Origin: Nitrosospira sp. Nsp11
GTDB taxonomy: Bacteria > Pseudomonadota > Gammaproteobacteria > Burkholderiales > Nitrosomonadaceae
NCBI RefSeq assembly: GCF_900142705.1
Contig: NZ_FRBV01000013.1
Coordinates: 22,341 to 86,340, forward strand
Length of the DNA stretch: 64,000 bases
Direction: 5' to 3'
Position 1 is the first letter of the stretch. Each line of letters begins with the position of its first letter. Both the position numbers and the translations under genes were made by a program. The notes beneath the pieces were generated by a model, which had not been told where the DNA came from, made no database searches, and was given only the letters and a program-made list of their open reading frames with translations. Positions 1 through 8,816 of this stretch are shown here, piece after piece.

Positions 1-596
1 AAATATTCATCAATGGCCAGGATATCAGTGGCAAGAAGCCTGATGAGCTTTCCGACCTTCGGGCCCGAACGCTTGGTTTTATTTTTCAGACATTCAACCT
101 CCTGCCGGTTCTTTCGGCTGAGGAGAACGTCGAATATCCCCTATTGCAATTCAAGGAGCTGAACGCAACAGAGCGGCGCAGCCGGGTGGCAAAATACCTC
201 GCCATCGTGGGTCTGTCTTCATTTACTCGTCATCGCCCGGGCCAGTTGAGCGGTGGACAGCGGCAGCGGGTGGCCATCGCGCGTGCGCTGGCGACACAAC
301 CGAAGATTGTGTTGGCTGACGAGCCGACCGCCAATCTTGACCATAAGACTGGTGAAGGCATTCTCCAATTAATGAAGAATATTAACGTCGAATTCAAGAC
401 CACCTTTATTTTTTCCACCCATGATCGGCGCGTGATGGAGTTGGCGGACAGGTTGGTGCACATAGAAGATGGACGGATTGTTACGCAGGACGTGAGGGCG
501 GGCGGACCAGTTGCAGTTATCGAGCGGTCTCCCGCGACAAATTACCCTCTGGTTCACGGCGCCAATCAAAGCGAGGCGGATGGAACACACATCTAA
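1..596 (+). CDS. ABC transporter ATP-binding protein, LolD/MacB type (5' end outside window)
   Basis: This is the ATPase subunit of a LolD/MacB-type ABC transporter, a class that powers extraction of lipids, lipoproteins or other substrates from the inner membrane. The frame is already open at the left edge, reading [20 protein letters not shown], so the Walker A segment lies outside the window. Visible are the Q-loop ([19 protein letters not shown]), the signature [15 protein letters not shown], Walker B with catalytic Glu ([12 protein letters not shown]) and the H-loop (FSTHDRR). The last 17 bases overlap the start of the DUF1302-like gene, so the two are probably cotranslated. Two FtsX/MacB-type permeases lie 4 kb downstream on the opposite strand and could be partners, but the real permease gene may be left of the window. 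The family call is firm; the substrate is unknown. Confidence 0.93.
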   Translation, partial: IFINGQDISGKKPDELSDLRARTLGFIFQTFNLLPVLSAEENVEYPLLQFKELNATERRSRVAKYLAIVGLSSFTRHRPGQLSGGQRQRVAIARALATQPKIVLADEPTANLDHKTGEGILQLMKNINVEFKTTFIFSTHDRRVMELADRLVHIEDGRIVTQDVRAGGPVAVIERSPATNYPLVHGANQSEADGTHI

Positions 597-2256
597 ATCG
601 ACGTGTGTTGTATTGGTAGCGGCATTGATGGGTTTGCCGCTACAAGGCTTTGCCGGGGCTGGCGTACCCGACTCCCCTGCTCGTGCAAAACCGCCATCAG
701 ACGCATCGCTAGTGGGTGATTCGGATAAGGAGCCTTTATATTTGTCCTTATCTTTATCTTTATCTTTATCTTTATCCCCATCTTCAACTCGCAGCGCGGT
801 GAAACCGGCCAGCAGCGCACATATCGCTGTCGACCTGGGGAATGCCTTGTCAGGGGAGACCAGCGGCGAGCCCCTGCACATCTCTTTATCCCCCTCCCTT
901 TCACTGTTCTCTGTCGAATCCTCCATCAAGGAAAATATGGCTGACTTGGCCTCGGAAGCTAAAGAGGACACCGAAACCGGATTTACATCCCGCGAGTCGC
1001 TATTTGGAGGCAACGCCCCGGTAAAGGAGAAATCGCCTCCCATACCGGTGTGGAAGCAGTTGGCAACGGGATGGAAAGGGTTTTCCCAGCTCGAAATCGC
1101 TGATAATTACGCGGATCCGGAACATTTATCCAAAGCAAAGCTGCGAACCGAATTGTCCCGAACCGGACAATTTGGCGAGCACGTAAAGTGGAAGATCAGT
1201 GGCCGTTTTGATTACGACGCCGCCTATGATCTATCCAATTTCTATCCCCCGGCGGTTCGCCGGGATCAACGCTATGAGTTTTTCCTGCGCGAGAATTACC
1301 TGGATGTTTCTGCCGGTGACTTCGACTTCCGCCTCGGCCGTCAACATGTCATCTGGGGCGAAATGGTCGGGTTGTTTTTCGCAGATGTGGTCTCGGCCAA
1401 GGATATGCGCGAGTTCGTCCTGCCCTCCTTCGATATCATACGAATACCGCAATGGGCGATGCGTGCGGAATATTCGAAAAATGACATACATGCTGAAGTA
1501 GTGTGGATTCCCGTACCGACTCTTGACGAGAGCGGCAAGCCGGGCGCGGATTTTTACCCGGGTCCCCTGAGGGGAGCAGCCAGTTTTCTGCCCGAAGACC
1601 GTTCCGGGCGCAATGTTGCGCACTCTAATTATGGAGTTCGTTTATCGCAACTTAAAAATGGCTGGGATATTTCAGGTTTCTATTATCACAGCCTGGACGC
1701 CGCGCCGACCTTCTATCGTGCCAGCGCACCGGCCGAACCCCTTGTCTTCCAGGCGCGACACGACGAGATCGACCAGGTTGGCGCAACGCTGGCGAAAGAT
1801 TTCGGCTCAGTCGTGCTAAAAGGTGAGTTAATTTACACGGATGGGCGCAAGTTCAACGTCGCGCGCCCAAACGCGATCGATGGACTGGTCAGGCAGAATA
1901 CGCTCGACTACGTACTGGGTCTTGATTTCAGCTTACCGGCCGAGACCCGATTGAATCTCCAGTTCTTTCAACGCGTCTTTTTCGCGCACGATCCAGCCCT
2001 TGTTACCGATAAGCTGGAGCATGGAGCCAGCATACTCCTCAACGGCAAACTCCGGCACAACGTTGAGGCGCAGGCATTGCTGATTCATAGCCTGAATCGC
2101 GGCGACTGGATGTTCCGCCCGAGGCTATCCTGGAATTTTGAGAGAAATTGGCGTGCAGCACTCGGGGCCGATGTTTTCGGCGGACAACCCACGGGGTTAT
2201 TTGGTCGTTTCGATCAGAGTGACCGCGTCTATACCGAGCTACGCTATTCGTTCTGA
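580..2256 (+). CDS. DUF1302-like outer-membrane beta-barrel protein with Leu-Ser repeat linker
   Basis: A secreted protein of 558 residues. I start it at 580, where an N-terminus with Lys followed by a hydrophobic run (CVVLVAALMGLPLQGFAGA) makes a signal peptide; an in-frame start at 511 would bury this signal. After the signal come about 120 low-complexity residues rich in Ser, Leu and Pro, including a Leu-Ser run encoded by a hexanucleotide repeat. The rest (about residue 150 on) alternates aromatic and polar residues like beta-barrel strands, contains the DUF1302-like stretch RQHVIWGEMVGLFFADVVSA, and ends in an aromatic C-terminal strand (YTELRYSF) typical of outer-membrane proteins. It overlaps the preceding ATPase gene, suggesting a joint role in envelope transport. 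The DUF1302 assignment is from memory of the motif and not verified. The function is unknown. Confidence 0.75.
   Translation: MEHTSKSTCVVLVAALMGLPLQGFAGAGVPDSPARAKPPSDASLVGDSDKEPLYLSLSLSLSLSLSPSSTRSAVKPASSAHIAVDLGNALSGETSGEPLHISLSPSLSLFSVESSIKENMADLASEAKEDTETGFTSRESLFGGNAPVKEKSPPIPVWKQLATGWKGFSQLEIADNYADPEHLSKAKLRTELSRTGQFGEHVKWKISGRFDYDAAYDLSNFYPPAVRRDQRYEFFLRENYLDVSAGDFDFRLGRQHVIWGEMVGLFFADVVSAKDMREFVLPSFDIIRIPQWAMRAEYSKNDIHAEVVWIPVPTLDESGKPGADFYPGPLRGAASFLPEDRSGRNVAHSNYGVRLSQLKNGWDISGFYYHSLDAAPTFYRASAPAEPLVFQARHDEIDQVGATLAKDFGSVVLKGELIYTDGRKFNVARPNAIDGLVRQNTLDYVLGLDFSLPAETRLNLQFFQRVFFAHDPALVTDKLEHGASILLNGKLRHNVEAQALLIHSLNRGDWMFRPRLSWNFERNWRAALGADVFGGQPTGLFGRFDQSDRVYTELRYSF
747..776 (+). 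repeat. Tandem hexanucleotide repeat (TTTATC) inside the DUF1302-like gene
   Basis: One CTTATC followed by four exact TTTATC units. It is in frame, so each unit adds Leu-Ser, and copy number changes would lengthen the linker without shifting the frame. A weaker Leu/Ser-rich stretch is encoded around 880-912. Confidence 0.85.
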
Positions 2257-2616
2257 TGACTATGCATATGAAGCTCAGCCGGCATTACCCAACAATGGAC
2301 GGATCCTATAGTAGCGCTTGGGGCTCATGCGGAACCAACTTTTTTTTGACCGATCGGAGAGCCAATTGCGCGGCATGGCGTAAAGAGTGCTGTTCAGCCG
2401 GCGTGAAAAAATCCATTGCTGAGCGTATTGCCGGAATGATTCTCAATTAATTTGGTTGCGTCGGCTATTCGTCGCGGTTGAGGTTATAATGAAAGGGGGT
2501 GTGATACGTATAACGAAGTAATCTGCTTCTTCTTATCCTCGTTTTCTCACTGCTGGTTATGGTAATTTACAACTTGCTCAGGTAGAAACTGGCGCTTGCC
2601 GGGATTTTTGCATCGC
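2257..2616. other. Intergenic region upstream of the ThiF-like gene
   Basis: No convincing gene. A 64-codon frame at 2256-2450 starts on the stop codon of the DUF1302-like gene, but I see no family feature in it. A TATAAT hexamer at 2485-2490 could be a -10 element for the ThiF-like gene, but no good -35 lies at the right spacing. Confidence 0.4.
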
Positions 2617-3474
2617 ATGTTATCCTTTATCTATGATGAAGCCTTTTCGAGGAACATCGGCTGGCTAACCCAGCGGGAGCAGGATCAGTTGCGCCATAAA
2701 CGTGTGGCGATTGCGGGTCTGGGGGGCGTCGGCGGACTGCATCTATTAACGCTTTGCCGTCTGGGCATCGGCAAGTTTCATCTGGCCGATTTCGATACAT
2801 TCGATCTGGCGAACTTCAATCGTCAGGCGGGCGCGACTGTAAGCGCCTTGAGTCATTCAAAGCTTGAGGTAATGACTCAGCAAGCGCGGGACATCAATCC
2901 CGAGCTGGAAATAACAGGATTTGCCGAAGGTGTAACTGCCGGCAACTTGGATGATTTTTTGAATGGAGTCGATATTTATATCGACGGTCTGGATTTCTTT
3001 GCCTTCGAAGCTCGTCAGCAGGTTTTTGCAGCGTGTGCGGCAAGGCGCATTCCCGCTGTGACTGCCGCGCCCCTGGGTATGGGCGCCGCGGTACTGAATT
3101 TTTTACCGGGTAGCATGAGCTTTGACGATTACTTCCGTTTTGAGGACGGCCATGAGCGAGAAAAGCCCCTGCGCTTCCTCATGGGCCTGGCGCCTGCTCG
3201 CCTGCAAATGGGCTATCTGGTTGATCCTTCTACGGTTGATCTGGCCAATCGCAAGGGGCCATCCACCATCATGGCCTGCCAATTGTGTGCTGGCGTGGCA
3301 GCAACCGAGGCTCTGAAAATCCTTCTCGGACGGGGTCCGGTCCGGGCCGCGCCCAAGGGCTATCATTTCGATGCTTATCGCAACAAGTTGGTGTTGACCT
3401 CGCGGCCTGGTGGAAATCGCAATCCCCTGCAACGCCTCGCTATAGCCTTCGCAAAGCGCAAATTGGGTCTTTAG
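2617..3474 (+). CDS. ThiF/MoeB/HesA-family E1-like adenylyltransferase
   Basis: A protein of about 285 residues of the E1-like family, whose members adenylate the C-terminus of a ubiquitin-like or sulfur-carrier protein or activate another carboxylate. The nucleotide-binding GLGGVGG loop follows a beta strand near residues 35-42, and the Asp plus Asn-Arg-Gln segment (DFDTFDLANFNRQAGA) is the usual ATP/Mg site. The paired Cys-x-x-Cys zinc knuckles of MoeB/ThiF are not seen; one CQLC occurs near the C-terminus. I prefer the ATG at 2617; a TTG at 2596 would add seven residues. The next gene, a nitroreductase-like protein, begins on the base after this stop codon. From memory, the mycobacterial protein Rv1355c (MoeY) joins ThiF and nitroreductase domains in one chain, which would make this a split version. 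Substrate unknown. Confidence 0.85.
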   Translation: MLSFIYDEAFSRNIGWLTQREQDQLRHKRVAIAGLGGVGGLHLLTLCRLGIGKFHLADFDTFDLANFNRQAGATVSALSHSKLEVMTQQARDINPELEITGFAEGVTAGNLDDFLNGVDIYIDGLDFFAFEARQQVFAACAARRIPAVTAAPLGMGAAVLNFLPGSMSFDDYFRFEDGHEREKPLRFLMGLAPARLQMGYLVDPSTVDLANRKGPSTIMACQLCAGVAATEALKILLGRGPVRAAPKGYHFDAYRNKLVLTSRPGGNRNPLQRLAIAFAKRKLGL

Positions 3475-4554
3475 ATGCACCAAATCCCCCAGTCCATCTC
3501 GGATATTCTCGAACTCGCCCGCTGGGCGCCCAGTGGGGATAATACCCAGCCCTGGCGGTTCGAAATCATTGACGAACGCCACCTCGTCATCCACGCTTTC
3601 GATACGCGCGACCATTGCATATATGATCTGGACGGGCACCCCAGCCAGATTTCCTTGGGAGTCCTACTGGAAACTCTTGCTATAGCCGCCAGTGCGCACG
3701 CCATGCGAGCCGAATTCCGGCACAACCCCGAATCCCCCGATACGCGTCCCGAGTATTTTCTGGAACTGATCCCTGACAGCCTCCTGCAACCGGATTCGTT
3801 GTTGCCTCACGTCCAGCATCGTTCCGTGCAGCGGCGGCCCATGCGTACCATTCCCCTTACCGAGCCACAGAAGCAAGCGCTGCAGCATGCGATCGGAATG
3901 TTCTATACCGTCCGTTGGTTCGAGGGAGGGATACAACGCTGGCACCTGGCGAAACTGATGTTTGATAACGCCAAACTCAGGCTTACCTTGCCGGAGGCTT
4001 ATGACGTTCATCGCAGAATCATTGCATGGAATACGCGTTTCAGTGAAAACAAGGTACCTGATCAAGCACTGGGGCTGGACCCGATGACGCTCAAATTGAT
4101 GCGCTGGGTAATGACCAGTTGGGGGCGTGTCGATTTTTTTAACACTTATCTTGCGGGACACCTGGTTCCCCGAATTGAAATGGATTTGCTGCCCGGCCTG
4201 TTCTGTGCCGCACACTTTGCCATTCTGGCTAAAAAGCCACCTGAGACTTTAGACGATTATGTTGCGGCAGGCCGCGCGGTTCAGCGTTTCTGGCTGACGG
4301 CGACGGGTCTTGGTCTGCAATTACAACCAGAGTTGACTCCTTTGATTTTTACGCGCTATGTGCGCGAAGGCAGACCATTCAGCCGCCTGCCCGGCGCCAT
4401 GGATACCGCGACCAGGCTAGGTAATCGTCTCTCGAGGTTACTGCAGAACGATCCGGTAGAACAGGCGGTTTTTCTCGGACGCATCGGCAGTGGCGACGCC
4501 GTAACCAGTCGATCCCTGCGGTTGCCCGTTGAGAGATTAATAAGTGCGGAATAA
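3475..4554 (+). CDS. Nitroreductase-family protein paired with the ThiF-like protein
   Basis: A 359-residue protein starting directly after the ThiF stop codon (TAG-ATG), a strong sign of translational coupling. The N-terminus (DILELARWAPSGDNTQPWRFEI) carries the FMN-binding start of nitroreductases, with the Arg-Trp-Ala-Pro-Ser-x-D-N-x-Q-P-W pattern. The middle part (GQQ-like region about 120-260) is not typical of the short 200-residue NfsA/NfsB enzymes, so this is a long variant. A second family feature is AGRAVQRFWLTATGLGLQLQP near residues 262-282, the usual helix before the flavin contact. It probably uses FMN and NAD(P)H on an unknown substrate, acting with the E1-like neighbour. The family call is good; the physiological reaction is unknown. 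Confidence 0.85.
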   Translation: MHQIPQSISDILELARWAPSGDNTQPWRFEIIDERHLVIHAFDTRDHCIYDLDGHPSQISLGVLLETLAIAASAHAMRAEFRHNPESPDTRPEYFLELIPDSLLQPDSLLPHVQHRSVQRRPMRTIPLTEPQKQALQHAIGMFYTVRWFEGGIQRWHLAKLMFDNAKLRLTLPEAYDVHRRIIAWNTRFSENKVPDQALGLDPMTLKLMRWVMTSWGRVDFFNTYLAGHLVPRIEMDLLPGLFCAAHFAILAKKPPETLDDYVAAGRAVQRFWLTATGLGLQLQPELTPLIFTRYVREGRPFSRLPGAMDTATRLGNRLSRLLQNDPVEQAVFLGRIGSGDAVTSRSLRLPVERLISAE

Positions 4555-4692
4555 ATAAAAACTGTAACTCCGATTCGCTGAAACCGGTATTTGAATAAAA
4601 ATGCGACGGCAGCTGTTACCCCACGGTTTTTTTCCGCGAAAAGGAGGGTGCTCGAGCCATAGGGTATGGAGTAGTTTCATAATGAAGGATAT

Positions 4693-5904
4693 TTAGATAT
4701 TGTGCCGTAGCGCGTCTACGACCTGCAGGCGCGACGCTCGGCGCGCCGGGAGCACGGCAGCCATGACGGATGCTAGTATGCCGGTAGCGGCTGCTGCCAC
4801 AAGCGCCCACGGCACCAGACGAATCGTTGCAGTATAGCCAATGCTTGACCCCGGCGGCGGCGGCATGGCTATTCCCACTGCGGAGATAACGCTCGCAAGC
4901 ATGATCCCCAGGATTACGCCGAGCAAGCTGCCAAGCAAACCCATCAGTGTATTCTCTAGCAGCACGAGTTTGAAGATCTGGCGTTGACGCAGGCCCAGGG
5001 CGAGCAATGTCCCGAATTCGCCGGTACGCTCGTAGATCACCATGTTGATGGTGCTGGCCACGCTCAGAACCAGCATGACCAGTATGATGGCCTGCAAGGC
5101 TCCGAACTGGCGCCGGTACAATGCCTCGGTCTTTTGATAAAAGTCGGCCAACTCCTGCCAGGGCTTCACTTCATAGCCGAGCGGTCCCAGCCGCGCTCTG
5201 ACAATTTCTGTCACAGCGTCCGTCGCGCCGGTATCATCCAGCAGCACAACAATGCTGTGAGCCGATGGCGTAAACAGCAATTCCTGAGCGGCTGACAGCG
5301 GTATGCGTACAGCCCGGTCATCGTATTCCTTGGAGAAAGTGCGGAATACGCCGACGACTTCATATTCATGCGTGTTCAGCGCGCCCTCAGGCGTATTCAC
5401 CATCAAGGTCATGAAACTGCCGGGAGGCAAATGCAGAGCGGAAGCGACGCCTTCGCCAATTACCGCTCCGAATGCATCGGAGTCCTGCAATGAGCGGCCT
5501 TCAACGATGGTTGTTGCTGTTCCCAGTTGCGCTTCCTTGCCTGGTTCGATGCCTTCGCCAATGATAGGTAAATCAGCGCGGCTATTGTTGGCAAGACCGG
5601 AAAAATTCACGCGGGCCATTACGGCTTGTACATGTGGGATGGATTTTACCAAATCCACCACGACCTTTGGCTGCGTGATCATATAACGCGCCGGCTCGCG
5701 CCGCCCGTACTCGTTAAAACCGCGCCGGAAAATCTGCACATGCCCTATACGGGAGTGAATTGTCGTCTCCCGCAGTTGCACGAACACATCCTCGATAAAC
5801 CCGCCACTGATGATAATGGCAATCACCCCGGTGACGATTGCCGCCAGTGTCAGCGCCGTGCGCAAACTGTTACGGAAAATATTGCGGAAGGCAAGCCTGA
5901 ACAT
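4693..5904 (-). CDS. ABC transporter permease, FtsX/MacB/LolC type (second of tandem pair)
   Basis: A 403-residue inner-membrane permease. An N-terminal helix (TALTLAAIVTGVIAIIISGGF, residues about 14-34) is followed by a roughly 230-residue periplasmic MacB-like domain and three C-terminal helices (about 268-290, 315-345, 362-388). The C-terminus RLQVVDALRHNI almost matches that of the upstream paralogue, and both carry MPPPPGSS/MPPPPGME between the last helices. The start is 14 bases after the stop of the 5919-7151 gene, so the two form an operon and likely a heterodimer. The cognate ATPase is not adjacent; the partial ATPase at the left edge, on the other strand, is a candidate. Confidence 0.9.
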   Translation of the reverse strand: MFRLAFRNIFRNSLRTALTLAAIVTGVIAIIISGGFIEDVFVQLRETTIHSRIGHVQIFRRGFNEYGRREPARYMITQPKVVVDLVKSIPHVQAVMARVNFSGLANNSRADLPIIGEGIEPGKEAQLGTATTIVEGRSLQDSDAFGAVIGEGVASALHLPPGSFMTLMVNTPEGALNTHEYEVVGVFRTFSKEYDDRAVRIPLSAAQELLFTPSAHSIVVLLDDTGATDAVTEIVRARLGPLGYEVKPWQELADFYQKTEALYRRQFGALQAIILVMLVLSVASTINMVIYERTGEFGTLLALGLRQRQIFKLVLLENTLMGLLGSLLGVILGIMLASVISAVGIAMPPPPGSSIGYTATIRLVPWALVAAAATGILASVMAAVLPARRASRLQVVDALRHNI

Positions 5905-5918
5905 GCGCTTTCGAAGCT

Positions 5919-7151
5919 CTAGATGTTATGACGCAACGCGTCAACAATTGGCAGGCGCGATGCCTTCCAGGCGGGATATAAGCCAGCGAGCAAAGTGGTT
6001 ACAAACGCAATTAAAAACGCGATCATCAACACACCCAGCGTTACCCGGATTTCTCCGGTATAACCTTCTTCCATGCCCGGAGGCGGGGGCATGGGAATGC
6101 CGATCGCAGAAATCAGTTCGGCCAGGCCGTAACCAAACACCAGGCCCAAGGATGCGCCAGCCAGCCCAAGTACGAGCCCTTCGATGGCGAACAGATAAAG
6201 TATTTTTTTTCGTTTGAAACCGAGGGCCAGCAGCGTGCCGATCTCGCCGGTGCGCTCGAGTACGTTCATCACCAGCATGTTGGAAATGCTGAGAGCAATG
6301 ATGCATCCAATGATCAGCCGCAGTACGTTCATCTGCTGCGAGAACAGTGCCACCGTTTTATTGTAGAAATCGGCTTGCTGATACCATGGCACAAATACCA
6401 GCTTGTTTTCCCCAGCCGGGAAGCGCGTGCGAAACCGCGCCAGATAGTCATCTGTGCGTTCGGTGTCTTCGAGCAGCACTAGCCAGGTGTGGACATCGCT
6501 AACCCGCATCAATGACTGCGCCAGGTCGATGGGCAGACGTAAGGCAGAATCGTCGTAAGCCTGGTTAGTGCTGACGAATATCCCAACGACTTTCCCCTCG
6601 ACAGCGTTGATGCCGCCACCTGCAGTGGTTGTCAGCAGTGCGACCCTGGCATCCGGCCTCACGTTAAGGGTACGCGCCAGACCGCGGCCCAGAATCACTT
6701 CTTTCGCAGCCGCATCGGCCAGATTTCGTCCTTCCACAATACGCAAGGACTTGCTTAACTTCGCTTCCTGCTTCGGGTCGATACCATCTGCCACAAATGC
6801 CACAGTTGTCTCACCATGACTGACGAGACCCGTCACCACCAGCCGCGGCGCCACCATCTTGACGCCAGGAGTGGATTCGATCGCTTCGCGCTGCGGCGAG
6901 CTCTCCGGCAATAAATAAGCGTAAGGATCGGCTGCGCCCGCCTTGAGGTATCCCGGCCGCATGACTTGAATATGGCCTAATTGCGATTCGATGGTGCTTT
7001 CGCGCATGGCCCAGAAAATCCACTGGATGAATCCATCGGCGAGTACCAGCGAGCTGGCACCGACAGTCACCGTAAGTAGGGCTACCAGTGCCCGTCTTCG
7101 ATTACGCGCAAGATTGCGCGTGGCGATCAGCAGGTCAACCATGGCATTCAA
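5919..7151 (-). CDS. ABC transporter permease, FtsX/MacB/LolC type (first of tandem pair)
   Basis: A 410-residue permease paralogous to the next gene. An N-terminal helix (ALVALLTVTVGASSLVLADG, about 20-39) is followed by a periplasmic domain and three C-terminal helices with the FtsX-core pattern NVLERTGEIGTLLALGFKRK. It ends in RLPIVDALRHNI. Its promoter probably lies in 7152-7399, shared divergently with the glycosyltransferase gene. Two permeases without their own ATPase or periplasmic adaptor in the same operon is unusual for LolCDE or MacAB systems. The transported substrate is unknown, but extraction of an envelope lipid or protein is the usual role of this class. Confidence 0.9.
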   Translation of the reverse strand: MNAMVDLLIATRNLARNRRRALVALLTVTVGASSLVLADGFIQWIFWAMRESTIESQLGHIQVMRPGYLKAGAADPYAYLLPESSPQREAIESTPGVKMVAPRLVVTGLVSHGETTVAFVADGIDPKQEAKLSKSLRIVEGRNLADAAAKEVILGRGLARTLNVRPDARVALLTTTAGGGINAVEGKVVGIFVSTNQAYDDSALRLPIDLAQSLMRVSDVHTWLVLLEDTERTDDYLARFRTRFPAGENKLVFVPWYQQADFYNKTVALFSQQMNVLRLIIGCIIALSISNMLVMNVLERTGEIGTLLALGFKRKKILYLFAIEGLVLGLAGASLGLVFGYGLAELISAIGIPMPPPPGMEEGYTGEIRVTLGVLMIAFLIAFVTTLLAGLYPAWKASRLPIVDALRHNI

Positions 7152-7399
7152 AAATTATAGGAAATTTAACTGGAAAATTCATGAGTTACGGGAGTACTGT
7201 CATTATCAGATCTACGGTCGTCCCGGCCATTGCAGTCGTCGGGAACGGGTTGCCACCGGTTTCACATCTACCACTCGCGGCTTCCCTTCCTATTAACGGT
7301 TGGCCGTAGTGCATCTGTAAAACTTAAGCTAATTTTGTTGCATAGCGCGATACATAATAATCCACGTGTTATGGTATCGCTTTCCTTGGAGCGCATGTT

Positions 7400-8647
7400 A
7401 TGGAAGCGCCAAAACCTGTCATTCTTTTTGTTGCCGAGTCAGTCACCCTTGCACATTTCGGGCGGATCGCGATGCTGGCAAAGGCGCTTGCTTCGTCTGC
7501 ATATGAAATAGCTGTCGCGTCAGACCCTCGCTACATCGGTCTGGAACCCTCTCTGGAGCCGGTATTCCACCCTATTCGATCGATCCCGTCGGCGGAGTTC
7601 GCGCATGCCCTTGCTCGCGGAAAGCCGTTATACAGCGTCGAGACGCTCACCCAGTATGTTGAAGACGACCTGGCACTGCTCGACAGCCTGAAGCCCGATC
7701 TGGTCATAGGCGACTTCAGGCTATCGCTGGCCGTGAGCGCGCCATTACGAAAAATACCTTATGCGGCCGTGGTGAATGCTTACTGGAGCCCATTCGCGAG
7801 TACCCGTTATCCGGTGCCTGACCTGCCCATGACGCGAATGGTGGGCGTGCGCCTGGCGCAAAAGCTGTTTGATACCGTTCGGCCCATGGCCTTCGCGCAG
7901 CATGCGCGGCCTTTGAATCGAGTGCGCCACAACTATGGGCTGCCGCCTCTCGGACCGGATCTCAGGAATGCGTACACTTGGGGCGATTACACTTTATATG
8001 CCGACATCCCCGAAATGGTGCCGACCTGCAATCTGCCAGCCAACCATCACTATCTCGGTCCTGTGCTTTGGTCAACCCATACTCGATTGCCCGAGTGGTG
8101 GGATCGATTGCCCGACGGCAAGCCGGTGATTTTTATCACCCTGGGCAGTTCTGGGCAGGCGAGCCTCCTGCCCATGGCGCTCGATGCCTTATCGCGGCTA
8201 CCGGCCACGGTTATCGTTGCCACCGCTGGCAAAATTGCGATTACCGATACGCCCGCCAATGCATACGTTACCGATTATTTACCCATGGATATCGCAACCC
8301 GGCGTTCGAGACTGGTGATCAGCAACGGCGGCAGCCTGACCACTTATCAGGCACTAGCCATCGGCGTGCCGGTCATCGGCCTGTGTTCCAATATGGACCA
8401 GTTGTTGAACATGGGAGCGGTGGAACGTGCAGGAGCCGGCCTTACGCTGCGTGGTGCAGAGATATCTGCTGCCGATCTCTTTTCGGCAGCAGATGCCATA
8501 CTGGGGGATTCTCGTTTTTATCAGGCGGCTAGCGGGCTCAGCCGATTGTTGCAGCAGTATGATGCGGGGCAGCGCTTACGGGAAATTGTAACGGAGATAC
8601 TTGCTAAAAAGGGAAAGCAATCTTCATTGGATCAACTTGTGGGATAG
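7400..8647 (+). CDS. GT1-family (UGT/MGT-like) glycosyltransferase
   Basis: A 415-residue glycosyltransferase of GT-B fold. The N-terminal acceptor domain starts PVILFVAESVTLAHFGRIAM, and the C-terminal donor domain has VIFITLGSSGQ, the interdomain landmark of GT1 enzymes. The donor-binding region reads RRSRLVISNGGSLTTYQALAIGVPVIGL, with the G-G-S/T-x-T pattern in place of the usual His-Gly-Gly. There is no signal peptide or membrane helix, so it is cytosolic or peripheral. The gene is preceded by GGAG eight to ten bases before the ATG. It converges on a PEP-CTERM gene with a shared hairpin between them. A decayed partial copy exists at 13341-13594. It could glycosylate a lipid or secondary metabolite; the acceptor cannot be read from sequence. 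Confidence 0.85.
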   Translation: MEAPKPVILFVAESVTLAHFGRIAMLAKALASSAYEIAVASDPRYIGLEPSLEPVFHPIRSIPSAEFAHALARGKPLYSVETLTQYVEDDLALLDSLKPDLVIGDFRLSLAVSAPLRKIPYAAVVNAYWSPFASTRYPVPDLPMTRMVGVRLAQKLFDTVRPMAFAQHARPLNRVRHNYGLPPLGPDLRNAYTWGDYTLYADIPEMVPTCNLPANHHYLGPVLWSTHTRLPEWWDRLPDGKPVIFITLGSSGQASLLPMALDALSRLPATVIVATAGKIAITDTPANAYVTDYLPMDIATRRSRLVISNGGSLTTYQALAIGVPVIGLCSNMDQLLNMGAVERAGAGLTLRGAEISAADLFSAADAILGDSRFYQAASGLSRLLQQYDAGQRLREIVTEILAKKGKQSSLDQLVG

Positions 8648-8767
8648 CAGCAGAGCAGCTCACTTTTTTATAACCAGGTTCAAGTAATGTCGAAAAATAT
8701 TACACCCGTCGCCGGGAGTACTTCCGGTCAGTGCGGACCGGCCGCAAATAGCCAATGCTGAATTAAA

Positions 8768-8795
8768 AAGGGCAAGGATCTGACCCCTTGCCCTT
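8768..8795 (-). terminator. Intrinsic terminator of the first PEP-CTERM gene
   Basis: A perfect 10-bp stem, aagggcaagg (8768-8777) with ccttgccctt (8786-8795) and an 8-base loop. Read on the minus strand it is followed by a T-rich run, so it terminates the 8817-9818 gene. The same stem recurs at 13662-13690 in the same position after the second PEP-CTERM gene. Confidence 0.85.
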
Positions 8796-8816
8796 CAAAA
8801 CAGCCAACAGCAAGCA

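Noticed and set aside
369..1043. Minus-strand open frame with Asp-Lys repeats
   Set aside because: It is the reverse complement of the Leu-Ser repeat in the DUF1302-like gene and overlaps two good genes; no start signal or domain.
2256..2450. 64-codon frame overlapping the stop of the DUF1302-like gene
   Set aside because: Only the ATG/TGA overlap speaks for it; no family feature, hydrophobic segment or clear Shine-Dalgarno sequence.
2452..2490. Promoter before the ThiF-like gene
   Set aside because: The -10 TATAAT is perfect but no -35 sits at 16-18 bases; not called as a feature.
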